Assembly: GCF_046036945.1 (NCBI RefSeq)
Contig: NZ_JBJQOQ010000007.1
Location: 124,001 to 188,000 of the forward strand
DNA from: Brevibacillus_C sp046036945
GTDB lineage: Bacteria > Bacillota > Bacilli > Brevibacillales > Brevibacillaceae
Direction of reading: 5' to 3'
Length of the DNA stretch: 64,000 nt
Made by a program: the position numbers and the translations under genes. Positions 22,734 to 30,860 of this stretch are shown one piece after another (position 1 is the first letter of the stretch; every line of letters begins with the position of its first letter). The notes under the pieces are model-generated. The model was not told the DNA's origin. It ran no database searches and was given only the letters and a program-made list of their open reading frames with translations.

Positions 22734-24047
22734 TTACTTTTTCAACAGTTTTTGCGCTTTCTCTGCCGCCTTGCTGATCGCCTCATCCGGCGTCGCCTGT
22801 CCCAGTACGGCCCGCCCGATTTCCGTCATGATGATCTCTTGCAGCTCCTTGTAGCCCGGTACCATCGGACGAGGCTTGGCGTACTCCAACTGTTTGACGG
22901 CGACCTGGAAATTGGGCGTCTGCTCGTAAGCCTTTTTCATCTCGTCAGACTCTACCGCTTCCTTGGTCACAGGCATGTAGCCGGTTTCCAGCGACCACGG
23001 GATGGTCTGCTTGGTATCGGTCATCCACGAGACAAACTCCCATGCCGCCTTTTTCTCGGCCTCCGAAGATTTGGCGAGGATGACCAGGTTGGCTCCGCCC
23101 GTAGGCGCGCCGTAGCTTTTGTTTGCCGGCATAAAGGCCGTTCCCACATCAAATGCAGCGGAGTCCTGCAGCCCCTTCAAATCCCCGGTCGAGGTGAAGA
23201 TCATGCCCACCTGTCCATTGATGAAGTCTTGTTTGGCTACGTCCCAGGCGTTGTACTTTTCGCCCGGCGGCGCTTTCATGACGCCTTCTTTCAGCATAGA
23301 GGTCCAGAACTCCAGGGGCGCTTTGCCCGCCTCGCTGTCAATCATCAGGTTCTTGCCGTCTTCGCTTAAAATCTGGCCGCCGCTTTGGAAAACGAGCGCT
23401 TCGTAGAACCAGATGTCGATCGGCGTAGAGAAACCGTAAGTGACGGTCTTGCCGTCCGTTTTTTTGGTCAGTTTCGCAGCGTACTGCCGCAGTTCTTCCC
23501 AGGTTTTCGGACCGTTCGGATCAAGTCCGGCCGCCTTCAGCATGTCGCGGTTTACGTACAAGAGCGGCGTGGATCGGTTAAACGGAATGGCGTAGAGTTT
23601 ATCCTTCCAGTAAGAGTTGCCCAGCAGCCCGGGGATGTATCTGTCTTTCGCCTCAGCGGCGTACGGCCCGAGATCCTCCAGCACTTTCGCTTCGGCAAAC
23701 GCGCCGATCGAACCGACCTCTACCATGGTCACGTCCGGCTGATTCCCGGCCGATACGGCAGCCAGCACCTTGGCGTGATTCTCGTAGTAATCCCCCTGGT
23801 AAGACGGTTTTACGACGATGTTTTTATGGGTGCTGTTAAATTCCTCCACGAGCTTTTTGACCATCTCGCCGTTCTTGCCGCCAAGCGCATACCAGAAGTC
23901 GATCTCGACCGGTTTGTTCTCCTCCTGCCGGGCGGCCTGCACGCTGCCCGAACCCTGCTCGCTTCTGGCTTCCTGTTTCCCGCAACCGACCAGTAGGCTC
24001 GACAGACATAACAGGAAAGCCATGATTCCGATGCTGCATTTTTTCAC
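22734..24047 (-). CDS. ugpB: sn-Glycerol-3-phosphate ABC transporter substrate-binding lipoprotein
   Basis: This 437-residue family-1 extracellular solute receptor has a lipobox LVGC (Cys22). Characteristic blocks are EIDFWYALGGKNGEMVKKLVEEFN near the mature start, VTMVEVGSIGAFAE, the LGNSYWKDKLYAIPFNRSTPLLYVN region typical of UgpB, and GGANLVILAKSSEAEKKAAWEFVSWM near the end. UgpB binds glycerol-3-phosphate and glycerophosphodiesters. The start is GTG behind GGAGGAGGAG. Operon context with ugpQ and a Pho-type box supports the assignment over a sugar receptor. Confidence 0.93.
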   Translation of the reverse strand: MKKCSIGIMAFLLCLSSLLVGCGKQEARSEQGSGSVQAARQEENKPVEIDFWYALGGKNGEMVKKLVEEFNSTHKNIVVKPSYQGDYYENHAKVLAAVSAGNQPDVTMVEVGSIGAFAEAKVLEDLGPYAAEAKDRYIPGLLGNSYWKDKLYAIPFNRSTPLLYVNRDMLKAAGLDPNGPKTWEELRQYAAKLTKKTDGKTVTYGFSTPIDIWFYEALVFQSGGQILSEDGKNLMIDSEAGKAPLEFWTSMLKEGVMKAPPGEKYNAWDVAKQDFINGQVGMIFTSTGDLKGLQDSAAFDVGTAFMPANKSYGAPTGGANLVILAKSSEAEKKAAWEFVSWMTDTKQTIPWSLETGYMPVTKEAVESDEMKKAYEQTPNFQVAVKQLEYAKPRPMVPGYKELQEIIMTEIGRAVLGQATPDEAISKAAEKAQKLLKK

Positions 24048-24088
24048 GATCCAACTCCTCCTCCGTTTACAACCGGGGTATCCCCGGA

Positions 24089-24916
24089 TTATTTTGACTG
24101 GTAGACAAAAGCCCGAATAATCTGCCGCTGAGCAATAAAGAAGATCAGTAGAATCGGCAGGACGAGAATCATATTGCCCGCCATGATGACGTTCCAGAGC
24201 TTGCCCCCCTCTGACGCCTTCAGCATGGAAATCCCGATCGGCAGGGTGCGGACCTCGTCGCTGTTAGTCATGATCAGCGGCCAGAAGTAATCATTCCAGT
24301 GGTAGATGAAGCTGAACAGGCCAAACGTGACCAGCACCGGTTTGGCCAGCGGCACCATCACCCGCCACATGATCTTCCACTCCGAGGCGTTGTCGAGCCG
24401 GGCTGCCTCAATCACTTCGTCGGGAACCTGCAGAAACGACTGACGCAGCAAAAAGATACCAAAGGCGCTGGCGCCGTACGGCAGGATAAGTGCCCAAAGG
24501 GTATCGACCAATCCCCAGCTGCTCATCTCGACATAAATCGGCAAAAAGATCACCTGTGGCGGTATCATTAAGGCGATGAGCGTCAGCGCGAACAGCAGGT
24601 TGCGGCCGGGAAACCGGTAGCGGGCAAACGCGTAAGCCGCCGGAACGCCGGTCAAAAGCTGCAGGGCGAGGATGCCTCCTGCCACAAGCGCGCTGTTCGC
24701 CGCGTACGTCAAGAACGGTCCGGACTTCCAGGCCAGTCGAAAGTTTTCAAACTGCCATGTCTCCGGCAAAAAGGTAGGCGGAAACCGGTAGACTTCCGGC
24801 ATCGTCTTGAACGCGGTCAGAAACATCCAGAGGAACGGAAAGACGAAGATCAGCGACACGGTGACGAGCAGTACCCATTCGACTGTCTTCCAGGAGATTG
24901 ACCCCAGTTGCCTCAC
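24089..24916 (-). CDS. ugpE: sn-Glycerol-3-phosphate ABC transporter permease UgpE
   Basis: This 275-residue inner-membrane protein belongs to the MalG-like carbohydrate permease family, with six hydrophobic segments. The EAA loop is seen as VIEAARLDNASEWKIMWRVMVPLAKP, of which EAARLDNAS is the core. FPPTFLPETWQFENFRLAW and the FIYHWNDYFWPLI segment are typical of UgpE. The start is a GTG preceded by GGGAGGGGG. It pairs with UgpA to form the membrane channel and is driven by UgpC. Confidence 0.93.
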   Translation of the reverse strand: MRQLGSISWKTVEWVLLVTVSLIFVFPFLWMFLTAFKTMPEVYRFPPTFLPETWQFENFRLAWKSGPFLTYAANSALVAGGILALQLLTGVPAAYAFARYRFPGRNLLFALTLIALMIPPQVIFLPIYVEMSSWGLVDTLWALILPYGASAFGIFLLRQSFLQVPDEVIEAARLDNASEWKIMWRVMVPLAKPVLVTFGLFSFIYHWNDYFWPLIMTNSDEVRTLPIGISMLKASEGGKLWNVIMAGNMILVLPILLIFFIAQRQIIRAFVYQSK

Positions 24917-24935
24917 TTTTACCCCCTCCCTTCCT

Positions 24936-25880
24936 TCAGCGATAGTGAACGCGCTTCTCCATGAACCGGAAGTGAAGCAGCGTCAATGCACCGACTATGC
25001 CCAGCAGAACGACGGACGCAGCAGAGGCGATTCCGCCGTTGTAGAAATCCATTCCCTGCTCGTAAATGTAAAAGACAAGCATGTTCGTGCTGTTGACCGG
25101 CCCGCCCTGGGTCATGATGTAAATCGTGTCGAAGACCTGGAAGGAAGAGATCGTGTTGATCACCAGCAGGAAAAACAGGGTAGGCGACAGCATCGGGATC
25201 GTGATTTTCCACAAGGTTTTCCAGCCGGCCGACCGATCCAACGCAGCCGCTTCGTAAATCTCCCTGGGGATGCTTTGCAGACCGGCGATAAAAACCAGCG
25301 TGTTGTATCCGATCCCCTTCCAGACGCTGACGAGGATCAGTGAGACGAGGGCGCTTTTCGTATCCGCCAGCCAGGTGTAGGCCGGCAATCCGAGGAACTC
25401 TAGGATGGCGTTTAACAGCCCGTACTGGGGATCCATCAGCCACATCCAGAGCATCGCAACGGAGACCAGCGAGATGATGTGCGGACTGAACACGGCCACC
25501 TGGACGAGGCCGTAGATTTTCGCCTTCCGATTCAGCCACAGCGCCAGCAGCAGGGCCGCCCCGATGCCGAGCGCAACGGTGCTTGCGGTGTACAACAAGG
25601 TGTTTAACAGCACCTGGTAAAAATCAGCTTCTGCAAACAGCGCCGCGTAGTTGGCCGTCCCCGCCCATTCCATCTCATCCAGTGAAAGCAGGGACCAATC
25701 CTGAAAGCTGAGGTAGATCATATAGGCGATGGGAAAGAAAAAGAAGGCGGCAAAGAAGATCATGGCCGGTGCGACGTAGGCGTAAGGCCGTAGAGTTTGG
25801 GCCAGATCCGCCATTCGCTTCAGCGTCCACCTCGCCCCGATCCCTGAAGCCGGTGCCGTCGGTGTCATCTCCTGCCGCAT
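24936..25880 (-). CDS. ugpA: sn-Glycerol-3-phosphate ABC transporter permease UgpA
   Basis: This 314-residue membrane protein is of the MalF-like type. The N-terminal cytoplasmic arm runs to about residue 35, followed by six membrane segments. The EAA loop is at IYEAAALDRSAGWKTLWKITIPMLSP, and the family block FDTIYIMTQGGPVNSTNMLVFYIYEQ is intact. Its ATG shares one base with the ugpC stop (TAATG), so the two are translationally coupled. Confidence 0.94.
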   Translation of the reverse strand: MRQEMTPTAPASGIGARWTLKRMADLAQTLRPYAYVAPAMIFFAAFFFFPIAYMIYLSFQDWSLLSLDEMEWAGTANYAALFAEADFYQVLLNTLLYTASTVALGIGAALLLALWLNRKAKIYGLVQVAVFSPHIISLVSVAMLWMWLMDPQYGLLNAILEFLGLPAYTWLADTKSALVSLILVSVWKGIGYNTLVFIAGLQSIPREIYEAAALDRSAGWKTLWKITIPMLSPTLFFLLVINTISSFQVFDTIYIMTQGGPVNSTNMLVFYIYEQGMDFYNGGIASAASVVLLGIVGALTLLHFRFMEKRVHYR

Positions 25881-26944
25881 TATGCCATGCCCCCCACCAG
25901 GAAGCGTCTCCGCATCTGCTCGCCCCGAGCAGGAATCCGCTCCCCTGTAGACTGATCAAACAGGTAGAGGCACTCGACCGGCACAGCAATCTGGACCTCC
26001 GCACCCGTCTCCAAGAGCGTCTCCGGGTCCTTTTTGACGATCACCTTGCCGCTTGGCACCTCCACGTGGTAGAGGACATCGGAACCGAGCACTTCCCTGG
26101 AGACGATTGTACCGCGCAAGACCAGAGAGGATTCCGGGACTAGAGGCTGCACGGCTGCCGGCATCATTACCGCCTTCTCCGGCCGGAAGCCGAGCAGTTT
26201 CCCCGCTTCTGCCGCCTGCAGGATGTTCATTGCTGGCGAGCCGATAAACTGCGCGACGAACAGGTTGGCCGGATCGTGGTACAAATCAAGCGGCGAAGCG
26301 ACCTGCATGATCCTCCCCTCGTTCATCACGACGATCTGATCGCCCATCGTCATCGCTTCCACCTGATCGTGCGTCACATAGATGAACGTGCTGGAAAGCT
26401 GACGGTGGAGACTGGACAGCTCCACCCGCATCTGGTTTCGCAGCTTGGCATCCAGATTGGACAGCGGTTCGTCCATCAAAAAGACCTTCGGCTGCTTCAC
26501 CATCGCCCGCCCCAATGCGACGCGCTGGCGCTGACCGCCCGACAATTGGGACGGCATCCGCTGCAGATACTCGCCGAGCCCTACCACGGCGGCAATTTCT
26601 CCAACCATTTTTTTACATTCCCTTTTTGCGATTCCCCGGTTGCGCAGGCCAAAGGCGATGTTGTCAAACACGGTCATCGTCGGATACAGCGCATAGTTTT
26701 GAAACACCATCGCCACATTCCGTTTTCCCGGGGGAAGCTCATTCACCCGTTGGCCGCCAATCCAAATATCTCCCTGAGATGCGCTCTCCAGACCGGCAAT
26801 CATGCGCAGCGTAGTCGACTTGCCGCAGCCCGAGGGTCCCACCAACACGGTAAATGACCCGTCAGGAACGACCAGGTCAAGCCCTTTCACTACCGGTTGA
26901 TTGTGAAATGTCTTTGCTACTTGCTGTAAGACGACTTGCGCCAT
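25880..26944 (-). CDS. ugpC: sn-Glycerol-3-phosphate ABC transporter ATP-binding protein
   Basis: This 354-residue ABC ATPase is of the MalK/UgpC family. Walker A is GPSGCGKST, the signature LSGGQRQRVALGRAMV, Walker B VFLMDEPLSNLD and the switch His lies in IYVTHDQVEAM. The C-terminal third forms the OB-like regulatory domain (LLGFRPEKAVM, then EVQIAVPVECLYLFD). It is the first gene of ugpCAEBQ, with GGGGGGATT in front of the ATG. Upstream lies a run of PhoP-type repeats, so the operon probably responds to phosphate starvation. Confidence 0.94.
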   Translation of the reverse strand: MAQVVLQQVAKTFHNQPVVKGLDLVVPDGSFTVLVGPSGCGKSTTLRMIAGLESASQGDIWIGGQRVNELPPGKRNVAMVFQNYALYPTMTVFDNIAFGLRNRGIAKRECKKMVGEIAAVVGLGEYLQRMPSQLSGGQRQRVALGRAMVKQPKVFLMDEPLSNLDAKLRNQMRVELSSLHRQLSSTFIYVTHDQVEAMTMGDQIVVMNEGRIMQVASPLDLYHDPANLFVAQFIGSPAMNILQAAEAGKLLGFRPEKAVMMPAAVQPLVPESSLVLRGTIVSREVLGSDVLYHVEVPSGKVIVKKDPETLLETGAEVQIAVPVECLYLFDQSTGERIPARGEQMRRRFLVGGMA

Positions 26945-27012
26945 CCCAATCCCCCCTGTCCTTTACGTAAGCAGTACCTGTGTACCCGACAGTGATGCTC
27001 AGCAACAACTTC

Positions 27013-27077
27013 AGGATAAAACCTGCTTGTTAATGGCAAGTGGAGCGTCTGTTAAGAAATGGAAAAGGTTTGGTAAA
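27013..27077 (-). promoter_or_regulatory. PhoP-type box array and promoter of the ugp operon
   Basis: On the minus strand, TTTACC (27077-27072), TTAACA (27055-27050) and TTAACA (27033-27028) lie exactly 22 bp apart. Weaker half-matches (TTTTCC, TCCACT) sit at the 11-bp midpoints, which is the repeat geometry of Bacillus Pho boxes. A -10-like TATCCT (27018-27013) begins nine bases after the last repeat, placing the box near -21 to -70 as in PhoP-activated promoters. Activation under phosphate limitation is inferred. Confidence 0.65.
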
Positions 27078-27117
27078 CAGCGCAGCCTGCTTCTAGCTGT
27101 AGCAATGTCATGAATTT

Positions 27118-27167
27118 TTTACATTATGAAAATGATCCTTTACATTTTGCAAATGATCTTTTACAAT
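27118..27167 (+). promoter_or_regulatory. Promoter with tandem 21-bp repeats before the xre gene
   Basis: TTTACATTATGAAAATGATC (27118) is followed at exactly 21 bp by TTTACATTTTGCAAATGATC (27139) and a third partial copy TTTACA (27160). The second TTTACA acts as a good -35 box, with TACAAT (27162-27167) as -10 after 17 bp. The repeats thus cover the promoter and are the likely operator of the small Xre regulator downstream. Confidence 0.65.
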
Positions 27168-27203
27168 CAGATCAACATCCATTCTTATCTCGGGGGTGAG
27201 GCC

Positions 27204-27410
27204 ATGCTCGAAAACAGAGTTCGCGAACACCGCGCGCGGTTGAAGTGGTCGCAGCAAGACTTGGCCAATGCCGTTCAGGTTACCCGGCAAACAATCGGCC
27301 TCATCGAGAAGGGGGATTACGCTCCCTCTGTTGCCTTGGCGCTGAAAATTGCCCATGCATTTCGGGTTCCGGTTGAGGAAGTATTTTCACTGAGAGAGGA
27401 AGGTGAATAG
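27204..27410 (+). CDS. Small Xre-family transcriptional regulator
   Basis: This 68-residue protein is essentially one HTH_3 domain: MLENRVREHRARLKWSQQDL, then VTRQTIGLIEKGDYAPS as the recognition region, then LALKIAHAFRVPVEEVF. Such minimal regulators usually repress their own operon, which includes the adjoining membrane protein. ATG 27204 follows GGGGGTGA; the longer open frame upstream is read from the promoter repeats and is not coding. The downstream gene starts four bases after its stop. Confidence 0.93.
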   Translation: MLENRVREHRARLKWSQQDLANAVQVTRQTIGLIEKGDYAPSVALALKIAHAFRVPVEEVFSLREEGE

Positions 27411-27413
27411 GTT

Positions 27414-27851
27414 ATGCTGCCCCGTCTGGTGCGCTCTCCTTTTATTCCGTTGGTCATGTTTGTGGGGTTGATCGGGTTTGTGTTTACCGTCGCTGAGGAT
27501 GCCAGAGCACAAAGTTCGCTGGTATTTTTCGCGGCACTGCTGCTCGCCGCCGTCTTCCTGCTGTGGGTTATCCTGGTTCTGCAACACAACAAGAAGCATC
27601 CCCGGCAGAAAGTGTCTCTGAACAGTCTGCTGCCTCCCGAACTGCGCGAAATGGATGAAGGCGAAAGGTGGATCACCTTCAACGCCTGCCGCAATGTGTA
27701 CATTTACTATACGTTCGCCCTGCCGATTTCCACTTCGTTCTGTATTTTGTTTCCCGATTTTCCGTACCTGGCGCTCTCGCTAATCGGAGTGCTGGGCGTC
27801 GGACAGTACATCGTGTACTGGTTGACCATCCGTAAACTGAACCAATACTAA
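27414..27851 (+). CDS. Membrane protein of unknown function, co-transcribed with xre
   Basis: This 145-residue protein has four hydrophobic segments in two pairs (about residues 9-26, 34-57, 94-112 and 116-136), separated by a charged cytoplasmic stretch with Lys/Arg/Glu-rich sequence (HNKKHPRQKV, ELREMDEGERW). No family is recognised with certainty; similar small integral membrane proteins often follow minimal Xre regulators in Bacillales. The gene follows xre after three bases and lies 22 bp before the next gene, forming a likely three-gene operon. Confidence 0.8.
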   Translation: MLPRLVRSPFIPLVMFVGLIGFVFTVAEDARAQSSLVFFAALLLAAVFLLWVILVLQHNKKHPRQKVSLNSLLPPELREMDEGERWITFNACRNVYIYYTFALPISTSFCILFPDFPYLALSLIGVLGVGQYIVYWLTIRKLNQY

Positions 27852-27873
27852 ATTTCTTTTTTGGAGGAAGACC

Positions 27874-28356
27874 ATGACTGTATTTTGGCCGTATTTTCTC
27901 GTGTTTGCGCTCTCCGCTGTACCGATGGTCGAAGCGGTTGTGATGATTCCCGTGGGCATCGTCGCGGGATTATCGACATCACTGGTTACATTGCTTGCCT
28001 TTATGGGAAATGTAGTGACGCTCCTGCTTGCCATCCTGTTTATTGACCGGTTGAAAGGGTGGCGGGCCAGGAAAAAGGGGGAGACTGCCCCATCCAAGCG
28101 CCAGCAGCGGGCAAAACATCTGTGGAACAAGTACGGGCTGCCCGGCTTTTCCATACTTGGTCCGCTCCTGGTAGGCACTCATATCACCGCGGTGATGGGA
28201 ATGTCTTTCGGGGCAACACAAAAGCAGATGACGATCTGGATCCTGATCAGTCTGGCTGCTTGGACGATTGCCGTTGCGGTGCTGTCACACTACGGTGTCG
28301 GTTTTTTTCAATCGAAAGATGGCGGCGGTTTGCTCTACGATCTGCTAAAACAATAA
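27874..28356 (+). CDS. Small multidrug export family protein (Sm_multidrug_ex)
   Basis: This 160-residue membrane protein belongs to the family named small multi-drug export protein, related to DedA folds. The features seen are SAVPMVEAVVMIPVGIVAGLS at the N-terminus, a re-entrant-like LWNKYGLPGFSILGPLLVGTHI loop with conserved Gly/Pro, and hydrophobic segments on either side. The family name comes from sequence classification; transport of drugs is not well established. TTTTTGGAGGAAG precedes the ATG. Confidence 0.85.
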   Translation: MTVFWPYFLVFALSAVPMVEAVVMIPVGIVAGLSTSLVTLLAFMGNVVTLLLAILFIDRLKGWRARKKGETAPSKRQQRAKHLWNKYGLPGFSILGPLLVGTHITAVMGMSFGATQKQMTIWILISLAAWTIAVAVLSHYGVGFFQSKDGGGLLYDLLKQ

Positions 28357-28381
28357 AGACGCCCTTGTAGGCGTCTCTTTC
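28357..28381. terminator. Bidirectional terminator between convergent genes
   Basis: AGACGCC/GGCGTCT with a 6-nt loop lies between the stops of the Sm_multidrug gene and the membrane gene at 28388. CTTT follows on the plus side. Confidence 0.65.
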
Positions 28382-28387
28382 CGTTCA

Positions 28388-29185
28388 CTAATCCTCCCCT
28401 TCTTCCCGGTGGCGAAACGAACGTGATTCCCTGACTTCCGGGTACTGCTTGGCCTGGATCAGCAAGTTTTCCAAAAAAAGGTAATGCCCTTCCAACAGCT
28501 CCACGTCTTTTCGGCCAAACCTGCTTGCTTGCAGGTACTGCTGCATCTCCAGGATAAACCGCTCCATTTTGATGTAAAAATCGTTCGCCCGAAGCATTTG
28601 CTCCACTTCAGGGTACTGCTCCTTCAGCCGTTTGATCTCATTGTACGTCTTGGTCCCCTCGAGGACGAGCTGGTAGACTGTCCGTTCGTAAGAAGCCTCC
28701 GTCGCCAGCCGGGCCTCCCGCCGCGCATCGCGCAAAGCGGACAAGTACGTGATAAAATGGAAAACAGTCAAAAACAGCGGACCTAAAAACAGAATGATGC
28801 CCGCTTTGTAGATGTGCGTATTGACATTGCTGTTGATCAATAAAAACAAGTGAAATAAAATAGCACCTAGCCACGAATAGATAATGACATGATGGTTGAT
28901 CTTGCCCGCCTGCTCCTGGCGGGAAAATACGAAGGTAAGTCCCAGCAGATAAAAAGCGAGCAGCGTAAAGCTGGCGCTGAACAGAGCCATCTCCATCTCC
29001 TGCAGCCACTGGGCCTGATCAGGAATCTCAATAAAAAATTCAAAGGCGAGAACGAGCAGCACGAACAGGGAACCCAACACCCAAAATCTCGTCACGTCGC
29101 TGTCTACCTTCCGTTGGCTGCGGTGCTTCTCTACACGCGATTCTTTCAAAGCTACGTTCACCTCACTGCAAGTACAATTCGCCAT
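28388..29185 (-). CDS. Membrane protein with C-terminal helical domain, unknown function
   Basis: This 265-residue protein starts with a short Cys-containing head, followed by four hydrophobic segments (roughly residues 32-52, 64-84, 98-118 and 124-146) and a long, charged, mostly helical cytoplasmic tail. The tail is rich in Glu/Arg/Tyr (EGTKTYNEIKRLKEQYPEVE). I do not recognise the family. The start at 29185 has AGGAGA ten bases upstream; the longer open frame would overlap the divergent rsmF start. Confidence 0.75.
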   Translation of the reverse strand: MANCTCSEVNVALKESRVEKHRSQRKVDSDVTRFWVLGSLFVLLVLAFEFFIEIPDQAQWLQEMEMALFSASFTLLAFYLLGLTFVFSRQEQAGKINHHVIIYSWLGAILFHLFLLINSNVNTHIYKAGIILFLGPLFLTVFHFITYLSALRDARREARLATEASYERTVYQLVLEGTKTYNEIKRLKEQYPEVEQMLRANDFYIKMERFILEMQQYLQASRFGRKDVELLEGHYLFLENLLIQAKQYPEVRESRSFRHREEGED

Positions 29186-29246
29186 ATTTTGCGGTTCTCC
29201 TGTTCGCTCTATTCCTCGCGGGAAAATATTCGACACGGAGGTCTCC

Positions 29247-30680
29247 ATGAATCTTATACCATTGCCGCCCCTGTTTCAGCAACGCATGAAAGAGCTGCTG
29301 CAGGGTGAATCCGACCCATTCTTCCAGAGTTATCAAGAGCAACCCTGGCACGGTTTAAGGGTAAATTCGCTGAAAGTGGACCCTGAGCTCTTCCGCCAGA
29401 TCAGTCCTGTCCCGCTCCGGCCGATTCCCTGGTGCGGCTTCGGGTTTACCTATCCGCATACGGCCCGCCCTGGCAAACATCCCTTTCACGCCGCGGGCTT
29501 GTACTACATCCAAGAGCCAAGTGCGATGGCGGTGGCTGCCGCTCTGGACGCGCAGCCGGGTGAACGGGTGCTTGACTTGTGCGCGGCACCGGGTGGAAAA
29601 TCCACCCAGATCGCCGCAGCGCTAGCCGGCGACGGCCTGTTGATCGCCAATGAAATTCATCCGGTCCGGGCGAAGGCCCTGTCTGAAAACATCGAACGGA
29701 TGGGGGTCGCGAATGCGCTCGTAGTCAGCGAGACGCCGGAGCGATTAGCCGCCCGCTTTCCCCAGTATTTTGACCGCATCCTGGTCGACGCTCCCTGCTC
29801 AGGCGAAGGCATGTTTCGCAAGCTTCCGGAGGCGTGTGCAGACTGGTCGCCTGAAAAAGTAAGCGAATGCCACATGATGCAGACCCAGATCCTTCAGGCT
29901 GCCGCCCAGATGCTGAAGCCGGGAGGAATTCTAGTCTATTCCACCTGTACGTTCGCTCCGCTCGAAAACGAACAGACGATCGAAACATTTCTGGCGGCCC
30001 ACCCGGAGTTTGAACTGCAGCCTGTCGCCCACCGGGAACATTTTGCCCCAGGGCGGCCGGAATGGTCTGAAAGCGGAGACAGGCAGCTGCGGCTCACGGC
30101 GCGGCTCTGGCCCCATCTGCTGACAGGAGAAGGGCATTTCATCGCAAGGCTGCAAAAACAGACAGATGCTGCCCCAGGGCACGGCCACCCGGAGGAAGGG
30201 CGCATCCAGCACAAAAAGAAGGGCAAGGCCGCGCAGCCCGCAGCCGCCGTCAGCCGGGAGGCGCTGGCACTGTGGCAGGCTTTTGCCGATGAGACTCTCC
30301 CTGGCCATCATGCGAATAACAACCGCCTGTCTGGCTTCACCCTCTTTGGTGATCAACTCTATGCGCTCCCCGATGAGCGGATCGACCTCGGCGGATTAAA
30401 AGTACTGCGGCCTGGCCTTCACTTGGGGACGGTAAAAAAACAGCGCTTTGAACCTGCGCACGCCCTGGCCCTGGCCTGCAAATCTGCTGATGCTGCTCGT
30501 ACGGCAGATTTCCCCAGTGATTCCACCGAGGTGCTCCGCTATCTGAAAGGGGAGAGCCTGGCCTGTGACGGCAAGGCTGGCTGGACGCTGGCGACGGTAG
30601 ACGGTTTTTCCCTCGGCTGGGGCAAGCAGTCAGGCGGGCAGCTGAAAAACCACTACCCGAAAGGGCTGCGCTGGACGTAA
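29247..30680 (+). CDS. rsmF: RsmF-type 16S rRNA (cytosine-C5) methyltransferase
   Basis: This 477-residue NOL1/NOP2/Sun-family enzyme transfers a methyl group from SAM to C5 of an rRNA cytosine. SAM-binding motif I is VLDLCAAPGGKST (108-120). The two catalytic Cys are C184 in VDAPCSGEGMF and C234 in YSTCTFAPLENE. The C-terminal RsmF-B and PUA-like parts follow a basic linker (HKKKGKAAQ) and include GLKVLRPGLHLG and the end block WTLATVDGFSLGWGK. The start has CGGAGGTC upstream. It stands alone and ends in a strong terminator. Which cytosine is modified cannot be read from sequence. Confidence 0.94.
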   Translation: MNLIPLPPLFQQRMKELLQGESDPFFQSYQEQPWHGLRVNSLKVDPELFRQISPVPLRPIPWCGFGFTYPHTARPGKHPFHAAGLYYIQEPSAMAVAAALDAQPGERVLDLCAAPGGKSTQIAAALAGDGLLIANEIHPVRAKALSENIERMGVANALVVSETPERLAARFPQYFDRILVDAPCSGEGMFRKLPEACADWSPEKVSECHMMQTQILQAAAQMLKPGGILVYSTCTFAPLENEQTIETFLAAHPEFELQPVAHREHFAPGRPEWSESGDRQLRLTARLWPHLLTGEGHFIARLQKQTDAAPGHGHPEEGRIQHKKKGKAAQPAAAVSREALALWQAFADETLPGHHANNNRLSGFTLFGDQLYALPDERIDLGGLKVLRPGLHLGTVKKQRFEPAHALALACKSADAARTADFPSDSTEVLRYLKGESLACDGKAGWTLATVDGFSLGWGKQSGGQLKNHYPKGLRWT

Positions 30681-30718
30681 AAAAGCTGTCTTGCTCATCC
30701 GAGCAGGACAGCTTTTCT
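30681..30718 (+). terminator. Terminator of rsmF
   Basis: AAAAGCTGTC-TTGCTC pairs with GAGCAG-GACAGCTTTT around a 4-nt loop and ends in TTTTCTCTCTT, directly after the stop codon. Confidence 0.88.
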
Positions 30719-30860
30719 CTCTTTGCGGCGATGGACTCGATTGCGCCAGATGTGACTTGGCATCACGTTCAAACCTGCATCACGAAAAGGAATTTTATGT
30801 GTCTGAACGAATTCTTGTTACGAGATGACATGGTACAAGAGGAAAGGGACAGGATGCGCT

